A stretch of DNA of 64,000 nucleotides, taken from NCBI GenBank assembly GCA_902779675.1, contig CACZCK010000006.1, forward strand, positions 44,117 to 108,116, in the 5' to 3' direction. The notes beneath the pieces were generated by a model that was not told where the DNA came from, did no database searches, and saw only the letters and a program-made list of their open reading frames with translations. Positions 35,704 to 43,661 of this stretch are shown in pieces (positions within the stretch are counted from its first letter, which is position 1; each line of letters starts with the position of its first letter). This DNA comes from an uncultured Coriobacteriaceae bacterium. Its GTDB lineage: Bacteria; Actinomycetota; Coriobacteriia; Coriobacteriales; Atopobiaceae. The translations under genes and the position numbers were made by a program.

Positions 35704-36117
35704 CTATGACGCGATCTCCAGATACTCCGACGCGCTCACGGCGCGCACCTTGCTCTTGGCAAAGGCCGCCTTGTCGCGCGTGATGATGAAGTCCGCGCCA
35801 TTGAGCTCGGCGCAGGCACGCACGATGCCATCCTCAAAGTCGGGCTCGTTCGAGCGTATGGCCTCGTCCAAGACCTCGGCGTCGACGGGAGCGACGACAA
35901 GCAGCCCCATCAGTTGGCGCACGGCATTGCGAGCCTCCGCCTCCCCATAGTTCTTTCCTACGATGTAGTACACATCTTTGAACGAAAGTGCGCATGCCAT
36001 GCCAAACTCGCCGTTGCCGTTGCAGAGGTTGAGCACTTCGCATGCATCCTGGCTGCCCGGACGCAGCGGCACAGAGGCATCAAGCATGATACTGGTATCA
36101 ACCAGCAGACGGCACAT
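35704..36117 (-). CDS. PIN-domain toxin of a toxin-antitoxin pair
   Basis: 137 residues from ATG 36117 (GGGAGGGG upstream). PIN pattern: LLVDTSIMLDA with the first catalytic Asp, a middle acidic residue, then EPDFEDGIVRACAELNGADFIITRD with the last acidic cluster. PIN toxins are Mg-dependent RNases held inactive by the antitoxin. The start lies inside the antitoxin gene (20-base overlap), so both are made together. The order, antitoxin first, is usual. Likely a VapC-like type II system. Confidence 0.85.
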   Translation of the reverse strand: MCRLLVDTSIMLDASVPLRPGSQDACEVLNLCNGNGEFGMACALSFKDVYYIVGKNYGEAEARNAVRQLMGLLVVAPVDAEVLDEAIRSNEPDFEDGIVRACAELNGADFIITRDKAAFAKSKVRAVSASEYLEIAS

Positions 36118-36442
36118 ACAAGTCCCCTCCCTCAAAGTGACGCTCTTCCTCGAGCATGTCCTCGACCATCATGTCGCGAAGCTGCCCGTCAGTCAGATTG
36201 ATGAGCCAATCTGGAGCAGGTGGAAGCGCGTCTCGCCACGCCATGAACTCCTGAAAGCGCTTGCGCTGCTCTTTAAAGGTGTCTTGCTGCTCCTGCGTGA
36301 CGGGGAGCTCGCCCGTGAGATAGATGTTGACCCACACGTCCTTGATGACATCCGCCGTCGTCTTGCCCTCGCGCTCGATGATGCGATCAACTTCGCGTTT
36401 GATTGCCTCATCCACGCGACCAGCCACCACAACCGTAGCCAT
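36098..36442 (-). CDS. RelB/DinJ-like antitoxin
   Basis: 114 residues from ATG 36442 (AAGGAGGAG). The N-terminal ribbon-helix-helix is MATVVVAGRVDEAIKREVDRIIEREGKTTADVIKDVWVNIYLTGELP, matching RelB/DinJ antitoxins; the longer acidic C-terminus (DMMVEDMLEEERHFEGG) would wrap the toxin. Combining a RelB-type antitoxin with a PIN toxin is a known mixed arrangement. Expected to bind its own promoter, where GTTTAC occurs twice. Confidence 0.82.
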   Translation of the reverse strand: MATVVVAGRVDEAIKREVDRIIEREGKTTADVIKDVWVNIYLTGELPVTQEQQDTFKEQRKRFQEFMAWRDALPPAPDWLINLTDGQLRDMMVEDMLEEERHFEGGDLYVPSAG

Positions 36443-36453
36443 GACTCCTCCTT

Positions 36454-36479
36454 GTTTACGCGTTTACACTAGTATAGCA
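36454..36479 (-). promoter_or_regulatory. Promoter/operator of the toxin-antitoxin operon
   Basis: Extended -10 TGC-TATACT on the minus strand (36471-36479), followed by two direct GTTTAC units (36454-36459 and 36462-36467, plus-strand reading), just before the antitoxin ribosome binding site. The repeats are a likely antitoxin site. Confidence 0.5.
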
Positions 36480-36491
36480 CGCGCAGACATG

Positions 36492-36530
36492 CTAATGGGG
36501 TCACTTGCCGCCGGCAAGTGACCCCATTAG
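36492..36530. terminator. Near-perfect 39 bp palindrome, probable terminator
   Basis: ctaatggggtcacttgccg followed by one base and its exact reverse complement. It lies between the GH1 stop (36555, -) and the TA promoter. No clear T tract, so it may also block read-through or act at the DNA level. Confidence 0.6.
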
Positions 36531-36554
36531 TGCAGTCCCAGTCTGTCGGGTGTT

Positions 36555-38030
36555 CTATCCGAGGTCAGCTCCATTGCTGGCGATGCACCGCTGATACCAC
36601 CAGAACGAGTCCTTGCGGTAGCGGTCGAGCGTGCCCTTGCCCTCGTCGTCCATGTCGACGTAGACAAAGCCATAGCGTTTGCGCATCTCTCCCGTACCCA
36701 TGCTCACGAGGTCCACGCAACCCCAGGGGGTGTAGCCCCAGAGGTCGACGCCGTTTTGGATGGCGGTCTCCATGGCGCGCACGTGCTGGCGCAGGTAGTC
36801 GATGCGGTAGGGGTCGTGGACGCGCTTCTCCCCCGCCTCGTCGACCACCTCGTCGAAGGCGCCCAGGCCGTTCTCCACCACCATCAGCGGCACCTGGTAG
36901 CGGTCGTAGAGCACCTCGAGCTGCCACTCAAGGCCCATCGGATCCATGGCCCAACCCCAGTCGCTATAGGTAAGGTACTCGTTGCGCGCGCCTACCTGGA
37001 AGTTGCCGCCCACGGTGTCGGTCACTTCATGGGTGGTGACCACGTTGGAGTTGTAGTAGCTGAAGGTATAGAAGTCCACGGTGCCCGCCGCGAGGTCAGC
37101 CAGATCGCCGTCTGCCATCTGGATGTGCACGTCATGAGCGTCCCACAGGCGCTTGGCATAGGTGGGGTACGTGCCAAAGACCTGCACGTCGCCGCAGTAG
37201 TAGGCGTTCTCCTGGCGCTTGTGCTCAGCGGCGAGGATGTCGGCCGGATCGCAGGTGTGCGGATAGGTCGCCGCGCTCGCGATCATGCAGCCGATCTGGT
37301 TGTTCTGGTCGATGGCATGGCCGATCTGTACGACCTTGGCGCTCGCCACAAACTGGTGATGCAGCTGCTGGTAGGCCAGCTGGTAGCTCTCGTCCGTGCC
37401 GCCACCGAAGAAGTCGATGAGGCTGAGCAGGTTGTTGATCTCGTTGATGGTGAGCCAGTAGCGCACGAGGCCCTTGAACTCGGTGAAGCAGCAGGTGCAG
37501 AAACGCACGAAATGGTCGATGAGCTCGCGGTTCTCCCAGCCACCGCAGGCCTCCTCCAGCCCGAGCGGCGTGTCAAAGTGCAGCAGCGTGACCAAGGGCT
37601 CGATGCCCTTCTCGCGCATGTACTCGAATATCTGCCGGTAGAACGCCACGCCCGCGCGGTTGGGCTCGGTCTCGGTGCCCGTCGGGAACAGGCGGCTCCA
37701 GCCGATGGACATGCGGAAGACCTTGAAGCCCATCTCGGCAAACAGGTCGATGTCCTCGCGCCAGCGGTGATAGCCGTCCACGGCTACCTGGTTGGGATAG
37801 TAGCAGTCGGGCAGGCTCGCCCAGCGGGCGCCTGCGGGCAGCCTGTCCTCGCGGCCTGCCTTCACCGGCGTACCGTCAGCCAGCTCGTAGGTCACGTAGC
37901 GCGGACTCGTGCGCGTACCACTCGTGGTGTAGTCCATGCGGCACGGGCCGCGCCCGTCCTCGTTCCAGCCGCCCTCGTACTGGCCGGCCGAAACCGCGCC
38001 GCCCCACAGAAAGCCTTCGGGAAAACTCAT
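36555..38030 (-). CDS. GH1 6-phospho-beta-glucosidase
   Basis: 491 residues, ATG 38030 behind AGGAG. Starts FPEGFLWGGAVSAGQYEGGWNEDGRG, typical of BglA/AscB-type enzymes. Acid/base glutamate in LTINEIN (near residue 197), nucleophile in MVVENGLGAFD (near 385), and the phosphate-binding end KRYGFVYVDMDDEGKGTLDRYRKDSFWWYQ with the Lys and Tyr that mark 6-phospho specificity. It would split cellobiose-6-phosphate or aryl-beta-glucoside phosphates after PTS uptake. Sixty-three bases downstream of a second GH1 gene in the same direction. Confidence 0.93.
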   Translation of the reverse strand: MSFPEGFLWGGAVSAGQYEGGWNEDGRGPCRMDYTTSGTRTSPRYVTYELADGTPVKAGREDRLPAGARWASLPDCYYPNQVAVDGYHRWREDIDLFAEMGFKVFRMSIGWSRLFPTGTETEPNRAGVAFYRQIFEYMREKGIEPLVTLLHFDTPLGLEEACGGWENRELIDHFVRFCTCCFTEFKGLVRYWLTINEINNLLSLIDFFGGGTDESYQLAYQQLHHQFVASAKVVQIGHAIDQNNQIGCMIASAATYPHTCDPADILAAEHKRQENAYYCGDVQVFGTYPTYAKRLWDAHDVHIQMADGDLADLAAGTVDFYTFSYYNSNVVTTHEVTDTVGGNFQVGARNEYLTYSDWGWAMDPMGLEWQLEVLYDRYQVPLMVVENGLGAFDEVVDEAGEKRVHDPYRIDYLRQHVRAMETAIQNGVDLWGYTPWGCVDLVSMGTGEMRKRYGFVYVDMDDEGKGTLDRYRKDSFWWYQRCIASNGADLG

Positions 38031-38093
38031 GTCATGCTCCTCATCTACTCCGCCAAGCGGAGTGCCTGATCCGTTGTCTCAACAGTTGTCGGG

Positions 38094-39362
38094 TTAGTCC
38101 TGCCAGGCACGGCAGCGCTCTCCCAAGTACGCCAGGCTCGGTTTGGCTGCGTGTCCTGCGCCTCGGTCCATAAGGCCAAACCTCATGCCATAGCCGCTCT
38201 GCCACTCGTAGTTGTCGATGAGCGACCAATACATATAGCCACGCACGTCGATACCCTCATCCAAGCACTCCCGCACGCCCGCGAGGGCCTCATCGATGTA
38301 GGCGACGCGACGCGTGTCGTCGTCCGTCGCAATGCCGTTCTCCGTCACCATGAGCGGACCATCGAACGACTCGTGCACGCGGCGGATCACGTGGGCCAAT
38401 CCCTGCGGATAGAACTCGTAGCCCATCTGCGTGAGCTCGGAGCCATCCGCCGGAGGCAGCTCGCCATCGGCGCCAAACACCGTACGCGTATAGTTCTGCA
38501 CACCAAAGAAGTCATCGTCCACAAGCGCGGGAACAAACTGCCCAAACTCCTCGTCCCACGCAGCCTGCGCCTGCTCTTCGCCGCCGGGCGCCGCCTGGAT
38601 GTCGCGCAGGCTCAGCGTCATGCCGACCTTGGCACCGGGAACCATCTCATGGATGATCCTCACCGCATGGCGGTGCGCCTGCTTCACCAGCTCGATTCCG
38701 TGCTCCGTGCGAGGAGAGACGAACACCGCGGGGTCGTCCACGCCAAAGACCTGACGGCTCTCGTCGATCTTTGCCTGCTGCTCCGCAGCCATCGCCTCGA
38801 TGTCCACGCCGATCTGCAGGTGAGCTTCGCCACCCTCACGCTTTGCTCGCTCCTCCATCGCCTGGCGGATGTAGATGGCAATCAGCACGCCCATGTTCGC
38901 CTCGTTGAGCGTGCACACGTACTGCAGCTCGCTGCCGTACTGCTCGCACACGTAACGGACGTAGCGCTCGAAGTAGCCCACAACGCGCTCGTCTTCCCAG
39001 CCACCCCGGGCAATGAGCCATGCGGGGCTCGAGAAGTGATGAAGGGTCACCACGGGTTCGATTCCGTACTCGCGGCAGCAGGCGATGACGTCACGATAGT
39101 GATCGGTGGCCTCTTCGCAGAACACCCCTTCCTCTGGCTCGATCCGCGCCCACTCCAAGGAGAAGCGATAGGCGTTGAGGCCTGCTTCGGCCATCTTCGC
39201 GATGTCCTCGCGGTAGGTACGGTAATGGTCCGCGGCGATTCCCGACTTCTCGGGGTATCCGCCGTACACCATATGCTCCATGGCCCAGATGTCGCTATGG
39301 TCGTTGTTACCTTCGACCTGGTGTGCTGCCGTTGCCGCACCAATCAGGAATGCACTATTCAT
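38094..39362 (-). CDS. GH1 beta-glucosidase, non-phospho type
   Basis: 422 residues from ATG 39362 behind AGAAAGG, slightly short for GH1. It begins SAFLIGAATAAHQVEGNNDHSDIWAME; acid/base Glu in VCTLNEAN (~151), nucleophile in MVTENGIA (~341). The C-terminal aglycone region (SLIDNYEWQSGYGMRFGLMDRG) lacks the Lys-x-x-Tyr phosphate pocket, so it probably acts on free beta-glucosides, unlike its neighbour. Its start overlaps the end of a broken PTS IIC gene by 4 bases; the deletion that damaged that gene seems to have brought this one close to its promoter. Confidence 0.9.
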   Translation of the reverse strand: MNSAFLIGAATAAHQVEGNNDHSDIWAMEHMVYGGYPEKSGIAADHYRTYREDIAKMAEAGLNAYRFSLEWARIEPEEGVFCEEATDHYRDVIACCREYGIEPVVTLHHFSSPAWLIARGGWEDERVVGYFERYVRYVCEQYGSELQYVCTLNEANMGVLIAIYIRQAMEERAKREGGEAHLQIGVDIEAMAAEQQAKIDESRQVFGVDDPAVFVSPRTEHGIELVKQAHRHAVRIIHEMVPGAKVGMTLSLRDIQAAPGGEEQAQAAWDEEFGQFVPALVDDDFFGVQNYTRTVFGADGELPPADGSELTQMGYEFYPQGLAHVIRRVHESFDGPLMVTENGIATDDDTRRVAYIDEALAGVRECLDEGIDVRGYMYWSLIDNYEWQSGYGMRFGLMDRGAGHAAKPSLAYLGERCRAWQD

Positions 39363-39715
39363 CGGAGACCTTTCTGGTCAAGAGTCTTGCAAGATAGCCG
39401 GTGACCATGCAGTCGATGGTCATCAGCGCCGCGAGCGACGCTCGCGACCATAAAGAGGCCCATAAAGTTCATGGCCGCGTTGTAGATAGCGTTGAAGACG
39501 TCGGAGAGGCCGGTCGAGGTGATGAAGCCCTGATATGCCTCGATAGGAAACGTGTTGAACAGATTGAAGATGGAGCCGACCAGAATAATGGCCATAAGCC
39601 CCATGGAGCCCTGACCGATGGACTGGATGTACTTGTTCTGAGCAACCTTGGTGCTGAAGGGCACCAGCTTCTCGTTGAGGAATCGCATGAATGCGTTGTC
39701 TTTGGTCTCGTCCAT
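39359..39715 (-). pseudogene. Truncated PTS IIC (cellobiose/lactose type) remnant
   Basis: The frame opens with a good ribosome site and DETKDNAFMRFLNEKLVPFSTKVAQNKYIQSIGQGSMGLMAIILVGSIFNLF, about 90 residues that align with the N-terminus of the intact IIC at 41237-42502. After FMGLFMVASVA the frame turns into an unrelated tail of about 24 residues and stops. The remaining ~330 residues of a IIC are absent. This is a large internal deletion with frameshift, and the gene cannot encode a working permease. Confidence 0.8.
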
Positions 39716-39969
39716 GAGGAGCCGCCTTCCTTTCGCTTTGATACCCTGGACGACTCAAACTTTAGGAGCCGAATGCAGGTGTGGCCCTTACAATGCGAGG
39801 ACCTCCCTTTCAAGCAAGAGGCCCTCGTTTCATATCATGAAAGGACGAGGTAGATGCCTTTGTTGAGCACTCTTGGCGTTGGCGGTTAGCCCAGAATCGG
39901 AGTCTTTCGTTTCCATCATTTGTCTGCCTGCGAGGTTGAGTCGCCGCATGAGGGTGGCCGTGTCGCTAC
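39716..39969. promoter_or_regulatory. Upstream region of the broken PTS gene with palindrome
   Basis: No gene seen. It includes TTTCAT-ATC-ATGAAA at 39828-39842, flanked by outer cctcg/cgagg arms, making a ~28 bp imperfect palindrome that looks like an operator for the former PTS/GH1 operon. No clear -10/-35 pair stands out. Confidence 0.5.
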
Positions 39970-40284
39970 ATTTTGTTTCATACCGCGGATGGGTCGGCGA
40001 CTGGTACGCGATTAGGCACGAGTCTGGCGCTGATTCTGGTGCCAAGCCGCGGACGGGTCGGCGTGTGGTCCGCGGTTTGTAGCCATTCCCAGCCTCATTC
40101 TGGTGTCGAACCCCGGACGGGTCGACAACTGATACGCGGTGCGATACCAGAATCATGCTCGTTCTAGCACCAAGCCGCGGACGGGTCGACGACTGGTCCG
40201 CGCTCCCGCACGAGTCTTGCGCCGGTTCTGGTGCCGAAGCGCGGACGGGTCGACGACCAGTCCGCGACTTGGTTGGCTACTGCC
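39970..40284. repeat. Tandem array of five 64 bp units, each with a hairpin
   Basis: The core GGACGGGTCG (first copy GGATGGGTCG) begins at 39987, 40051, 40115, 40179 and 40243, an exact 64-base period. Around each core lies cgcggac...gtccgcg (variably kept) that can fold into a hairpin, and units begin with a ttctggtgcc-type stretch. Since 64 is not a multiple of three and all frames change between units, it is non-coding. The array ends at the 3' end of the ChbG-like gene. Origin and role unknown. Confidence 0.85.
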
Positions 40285-41121
40285 CTACCCCAAGATGCTG
40301 GGCTTGGGCTCTGTGGACTGCTCGGCGATCCACGCGCGCGGCAGGTCGTTGAAGCTGGCCAGCTCGATGCCGTGCTCGGCGAGCCAGGTGCGGAACTCCG
40401 GGCTGGTCATGCAGTCGAGGTCCATCGGGCGGCAGGTGGTAAAGCTCGTGAGCCGGAAGAGGTCCGCATCGGCGTAGCCGCAGTGACTCACCAGGTAGCC
40501 GTACTCGCATCCGCTGGTGAGCAAGCCGTCCTTGTCGCTGGTGATGTAGCCCAGCGGGTCCTCGGTCAGCTGCGCCTCGGGGCCGCCCCACTGATACCAG
40601 CCCATGCCCATCGGCTTGACCTCGGGACGGTCGTTGAGGCCCACCGAGCACATGACACCGTACTCCACAGCCAGCTCGCGCGTGATGCGGTCGGTCGTGA
40701 GGGTGCCGTAGGCGTGATTGTGAATGTAGTCGGGCTTCTTGCCCACGAGCTCGATGTAGCGCTCGAGCTGGGCGCGGAACTCGGCCTCAAGCTGGTCGGC
40801 GACGGCGGCGAGGTGATCGTGGTCGTTCTCGTCGGTGTCCAGCGCGCGGTTCTCGCGGCTGCCGAGGAACGTGCCGTCCTCGTGCGTCAGCGCAGGCACG
40901 CGGTCATGGCCGAGGATGCTCGGGCCGGTAGAGGCGTTGAGGTCGATGCCGAAGGCGATCTGTCCCAGGTAGGGCTTGATCCACTCCACGCACTCCTCGA
41001 TCCACGGCATGTTTGCAAACATGCCGGTATTGCGCACCACGCCATTCTTGATGCCGTGGATGCAGCCGAGGCTGACCGCGCGGGTGATGCCGTAGTCGTC
41101 GCTCTGAACCAGGATCTTCAT
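40285..41121 (-). CDS. ChbG/YdjC-like carbohydrate deacetylase
   Basis: 278 residues from ATG 41121. The opening KILVQSDDYGITRAVSLGCIHGIKNG has the metal-binding DD pair of the YdjC/ChbG family, and KPDYIHNHAYGTL gives a second His block. The usual His in the GLHL motif is Asp here (FGIDLNASTGPS), a change in a position normally near the metal. Family members remove N-acetyl groups from di-acetylchitobiose-6-phosphate or related sugars, in the cytoplasm. It is 115 bases downstream of the PTS IIC gene, which supports a role with PTS-imported disaccharides. Confidence 0.82.
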   Translation of the reverse strand: MKILVQSDDYGITRAVSLGCIHGIKNGVVRNTGMFANMPWIEECVEWIKPYLGQIAFGIDLNASTGPSILGHDRVPALTHEDGTFLGSRENRALDTDENDHDHLAAVADQLEAEFRAQLERYIELVGKKPDYIHNHAYGTLTTDRITRELAVEYGVMCSVGLNDRPEVKPMGMGWYQWGGPEAQLTEDPLGYITSDKDGLLTSGCEYGYLVSHCGYADADLFRLTSFTTCRPMDLDCMTSPEFRTWLAEHGIELASFNDLPRAWIAEQSTEPKPSILG

Positions 41122-41236
41122 TGTTGCTTCTCACTTTCTTGCGTCGCCATTTCGTCATCCACACCAATGGCAGTACGCATTCAACGGCGTGGCACGAAAG
41201 GCGGGAGCCCGCAGGCTCCCGCCAGGGAAGGAAGGG

Positions 41237-42502
41237 TTACTCCTGGGAGACAGCAGCCTCGCTCTCGAGCAGCTGCTTGTCGTAGGCCTTCACGAAGGGC
41301 ACGTACATGAGCACGATGATTGCGAACATCACGCAGCCCCAGATGAGACCAGCCGTGCCGTAGCTCATGAGGTTGCCCATGAAGAAGGGCAGGTTGGCAG
41401 CGGAGCCACCGGTGCCATTGGCGTAGGGCAGCAGGCCGATGAGCTTGAGCGCATGCGTGCCGAAGACCGAGATGGTCGGAGCGCCGAGGACCCAGGGGAT
41501 GAAGAAGATCGGGTTCAGGATCATGGGCATGCCGAAGTATGCGGGCTCGTCGACACCGAAGAGCGCGGGGAGAACGGCCATGCGGCTCACGGCCTTGCCC
41601 TGCTCGGACTTCATGATGAAGAGTGCTGCCACGAGCATGGGGATGGAGCCGGTGCCGAAGGTGAGCGCGTCACCAGAGCAGAGGTGCGGCATGGGGGTGC
41701 CGGCCTGGAAGGCTGCGAGGTTCTCCATCTGGAGCTGCATGAAGAGCATCATGATGATGGGGCCGACCGTCATTCCGCCGTGGATGCCCAGGAACCAGAG
41801 GCCATACAGGAAGACCATCAGAATCCAGTAGCCAAAGACGTTGGACGACACGGACTGCAGCGGCAGGGCGATCATGGAGTAGACCAGCTGGTGGATGGTG
41901 CCAAACTCGGTACCAGCAAAGACCGTGGAGACGACGCCGAAGAGGACCATTGCGATGGCAGCAGGAATGAGGCTGGAGAACTGGGCGCTGATGAACGGCG
42001 GCACCTGCTCGGGCAGCTTGATCTCGACGTGGCCCTTCTGGCAGGCGAGGTAGATGCCACCGACGACGAAGGAGATGATGATGGCGCTGAACATGCCCTG
42101 CGAGCCCAACCAGGAGGTGGGCAGGGTGGACGGCGCGGAGGGCTCCTCGGGGATGATGTAGGGCGTGCAGATGAGGAAGCACGCGAGCGAGGTGAGGCCG
42201 ACGGCCATCTCGGAGCGGGCGCACTTGGTGTGCTGAGCGAAGGCGTAGGCTACCAGGAATGCCAGGTAGGCGCCGATCATACCGGTCGTCCACTGGTAGA
42301 TGGTGTTGAGCACGGTGACCGCGCCGGTGGAGGTAATGACGTTCTGATAGGCCTCAATGCCGATGCCCTTGAAGAGCGCGGCGAACGAGCCGAGCATGGT
42401 GATGGGCAGCAGCATCATGAAGGCGTTCATGATGACGTGGATGACCCAGTTCTGGGCGATCTTACCGGAGACAGCGGTGAGCTTCTCGATGAGCTGATCC
42501 AT
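41237..42502 (-). CDS. PTS system EIIC, lactose/cellobiose family
   Basis: 421 residues from ATG 42502 behind GAAGGAAGGG; the longer frame to 42619 runs through the promoter. About ten membrane helices. Hallmarks of the Lac/CelB IIC family: FLYGLWFLGIHGGMTVGPIIMM and the PALFGVDEPAYFGMPMILNPIFFIPW block with the substrate-binding Glu/Asp. It forms the membrane channel that takes up a beta-linked disaccharide while it is phosphorylated. No IIA or IIB is encoded in the window, so partners must be elsewhere. Expressed from a strong promoter whose spacer holds a palindrome. Confidence 0.93.
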   Translation of the reverse strand: MDQLIEKLTAVSGKIAQNWVIHVIMNAFMMLLPITMLGSFAALFKGIGIEAYQNVITSTGAVTVLNTIYQWTTGMIGAYLAFLVAYAFAQHTKCARSEMAVGLTSLACFLICTPYIIPEEPSAPSTLPTSWLGSQGMFSAIIISFVVGGIYLACQKGHVEIKLPEQVPPFISAQFSSLIPAAIAMVLFGVVSTVFAGTEFGTIHQLVYSMIALPLQSVSSNVFGYWILMVFLYGLWFLGIHGGMTVGPIIMMLFMQLQMENLAAFQAGTPMPHLCSGDALTFGTGSIPMLVAALFIMKSEQGKAVSRMAVLPALFGVDEPAYFGMPMILNPIFFIPWVLGAPTISVFGTHALKLIGLLPYANGTGGSAANLPFFMGNLMSYGTAGLIWGCVMFAIIVLMYVPFVKAYDKQLLESEAAVSQE

Positions 42503-42590
42503 GGTTCCCTTCCTTCTTCGGAGTGCGTTGGTGCGCGGTTGCCGGCCAAGCTTGCGCGCAGTTTTGGGAGCGCTTCCGTCCGTCGGGAAC

Positions 42591-42619
42591 ACTATAAAAC
42601 AGAATGAATCATGTTTCAA
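42591..42619 (-). promoter_or_regulatory. Promoter of PTS IIC with operator in the spacer
   Basis: -35 TTGAAA (42614-42619), 17 bp, -10 TATAGT (42591-42596). The spacer and -35 hold TGAATCATGTTTCA (42605-42618), 12 of 14 symmetric, related to the perfect TGAAACGCGTTTCA in the RpiR promoter. A repressor bound here would block polymerase. Confidence 0.78.
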
Positions 42620-42673
42620 TAGTAAAATACAAATTTGTTTTAATTGATTCTTTTCGAATCCGATGGGACCCTT

Positions 42674-43414
42674 CTAATGGATCGCTGGCAGCATCTCGTC
42701 CAGAATGTCGTTGAACATCAGGAACGCGAACGTGTCGGAGAGAATGGTCCGTCCCGCAGTCCCCAGCGCCGCAGTGGGCAGCACGACGATCTCGTCGAAG
42801 TTGCGCCTGAGGGGGTGCTTGGAGTTGGTGGTTACCAGCACCATGTACGGTTTGGCGTTTCTACCCACATCGAACTCACGCATAAGACCCTTGTACGAGT
42901 TGCCTCCAACGGCAGAATAGATGATGAGCAAATCGTCTTCTGTAAAGCGTTGGACCACGTCTACCTGCGGAAACGACGACGAGATGGTGGGATGGAACTG
43001 CAGGGCGATGTTGAGCTCCTCCGCCGGGATGCGTGCGAGGTTGTAGCCCATGATGTAGGTGTGCCTGCTCGTCTGCATGCGGTCGATGAGGCCTTGCAGC
43101 TGCCCCGGATCGACGCGCTCCTCGACGGCCTTCAGGACGCCCCCATAAACCTCGGCGTTGGTCGGGGCATCGGAGCGCTGCCTGCTCTCTTCCATGTCTT
43201 GGGCAAACTGAAACTGAAACTCGACGAAGCCCCCAAAGCCAAGGCGCTGCGCAAAGCGCGTGAGCGCGGGCTTGCTGAAACCGACATCACGCGACAGGTC
43301 GGTGACGCTCCTGGTGGCAAACATGTCGGGAAACTTGCGAATTGCCTCGTAGATGGCGCGGTCGGTCTTTGAGAAGGACTGCACGCTGCCGTCCATCAGC
43401 TCGATGGTGTTCAT
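42674..43414 (-). CDS. RpiR/MurR-family transcriptional regulator
   Basis: 246 residues, ATG 43414. N-terminal HTH_6 domain: SFSKTDRAIYEAIRKFPDMFATRSVTDLSRDVGFSKPALTRFAQRLGFGGFVEFQFQF. The C-terminal SIS domain (residues ~100-240; YIMGYNLARIPAEEL, LLIIYSAVGGNSYKGLM) would bind a phosphosugar. RpiR regulators sense phosphosugars and control their use. Placed just upstream of the IIC-ChbG unit on the same strand and divergent from GH32. A perfect palindrome overlaps its own promoter, suggesting self-control and control of the IIC operon. Confidence 0.92.
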   Translation of the reverse strand: MNTIELMDGSVQSFSKTDRAIYEAIRKFPDMFATRSVTDLSRDVGFSKPALTRFAQRLGFGGFVEFQFQFAQDMEESRQRSDAPTNAEVYGGVLKAVEERVDPGQLQGLIDRMQTSRHTYIMGYNLARIPAEELNIALQFHPTISSSFPQVDVVQRFTEDDLLIIYSAVGGNSYKGLMREFDVGRNAKPYMVLVTTNSKHPLRRNFDEIVVLPTAALGTAGRTILSDTFAFLMFNDILDEMLPAIH

Positions 43415-43437
43415 GGGACTCCTCTCCTCTCTCCGCT

Positions 43438-43475
43438 ATTGTACAGAATGACCAATGATTTTGAAACGCGTTTCA
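43438..43475 (-). promoter_or_regulatory. RpiR promoter with perfect palindromic operator
   Basis: -10 TACAAT (43438-43443), 17 bp, -35 TTTCAA (43461-43466). TGAAACGCGTTTCA (43462-43475) is fully symmetric and overlaps the -35. The site faces both the RpiR gene and the divergent GH32 gene. A LacI-type protein would also favour such a CG-centred palindrome. Confidence 0.7.
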
Positions 43476-43661
43476 TCCTTTCGCACCCATGCGACAGTTC
43501 CGCGCCGAGCCGCCCCTCCCGACTGCGCCCCTCGCCCGACCGTTACCTACCAGTAAGGCCCGCCAGTCCAAATTGCCCGAATGGCATAGCCACAAATCCC
43601 TACTATGAAATCGTTCTCATGCGCCTTGCGCTGAGCCTCTCTCATAGAAAGGAAGCCGTCC

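Noticed and set aside
36492..36530. Insertion-sequence inverted repeat
   Set aside because: A single compact palindrome with no transposase or target duplication; a terminator is simpler.
39423..39758. Alternative 111-codon gene over the broken PTS region
   Set aside because: Its translation is a frame-shifted reading of the IIC start, with no family pattern.
39970..40284. CRISPR array
   Set aside because: All 64 bases of the unit are repeated, with no variable spacers of normal form, and there are no cas genes in the window.
43462..43475. Certain assignment of this palindrome to RpiR
   Set aside because: LacI-family operators share the same form, so it is reported as a candidate only.
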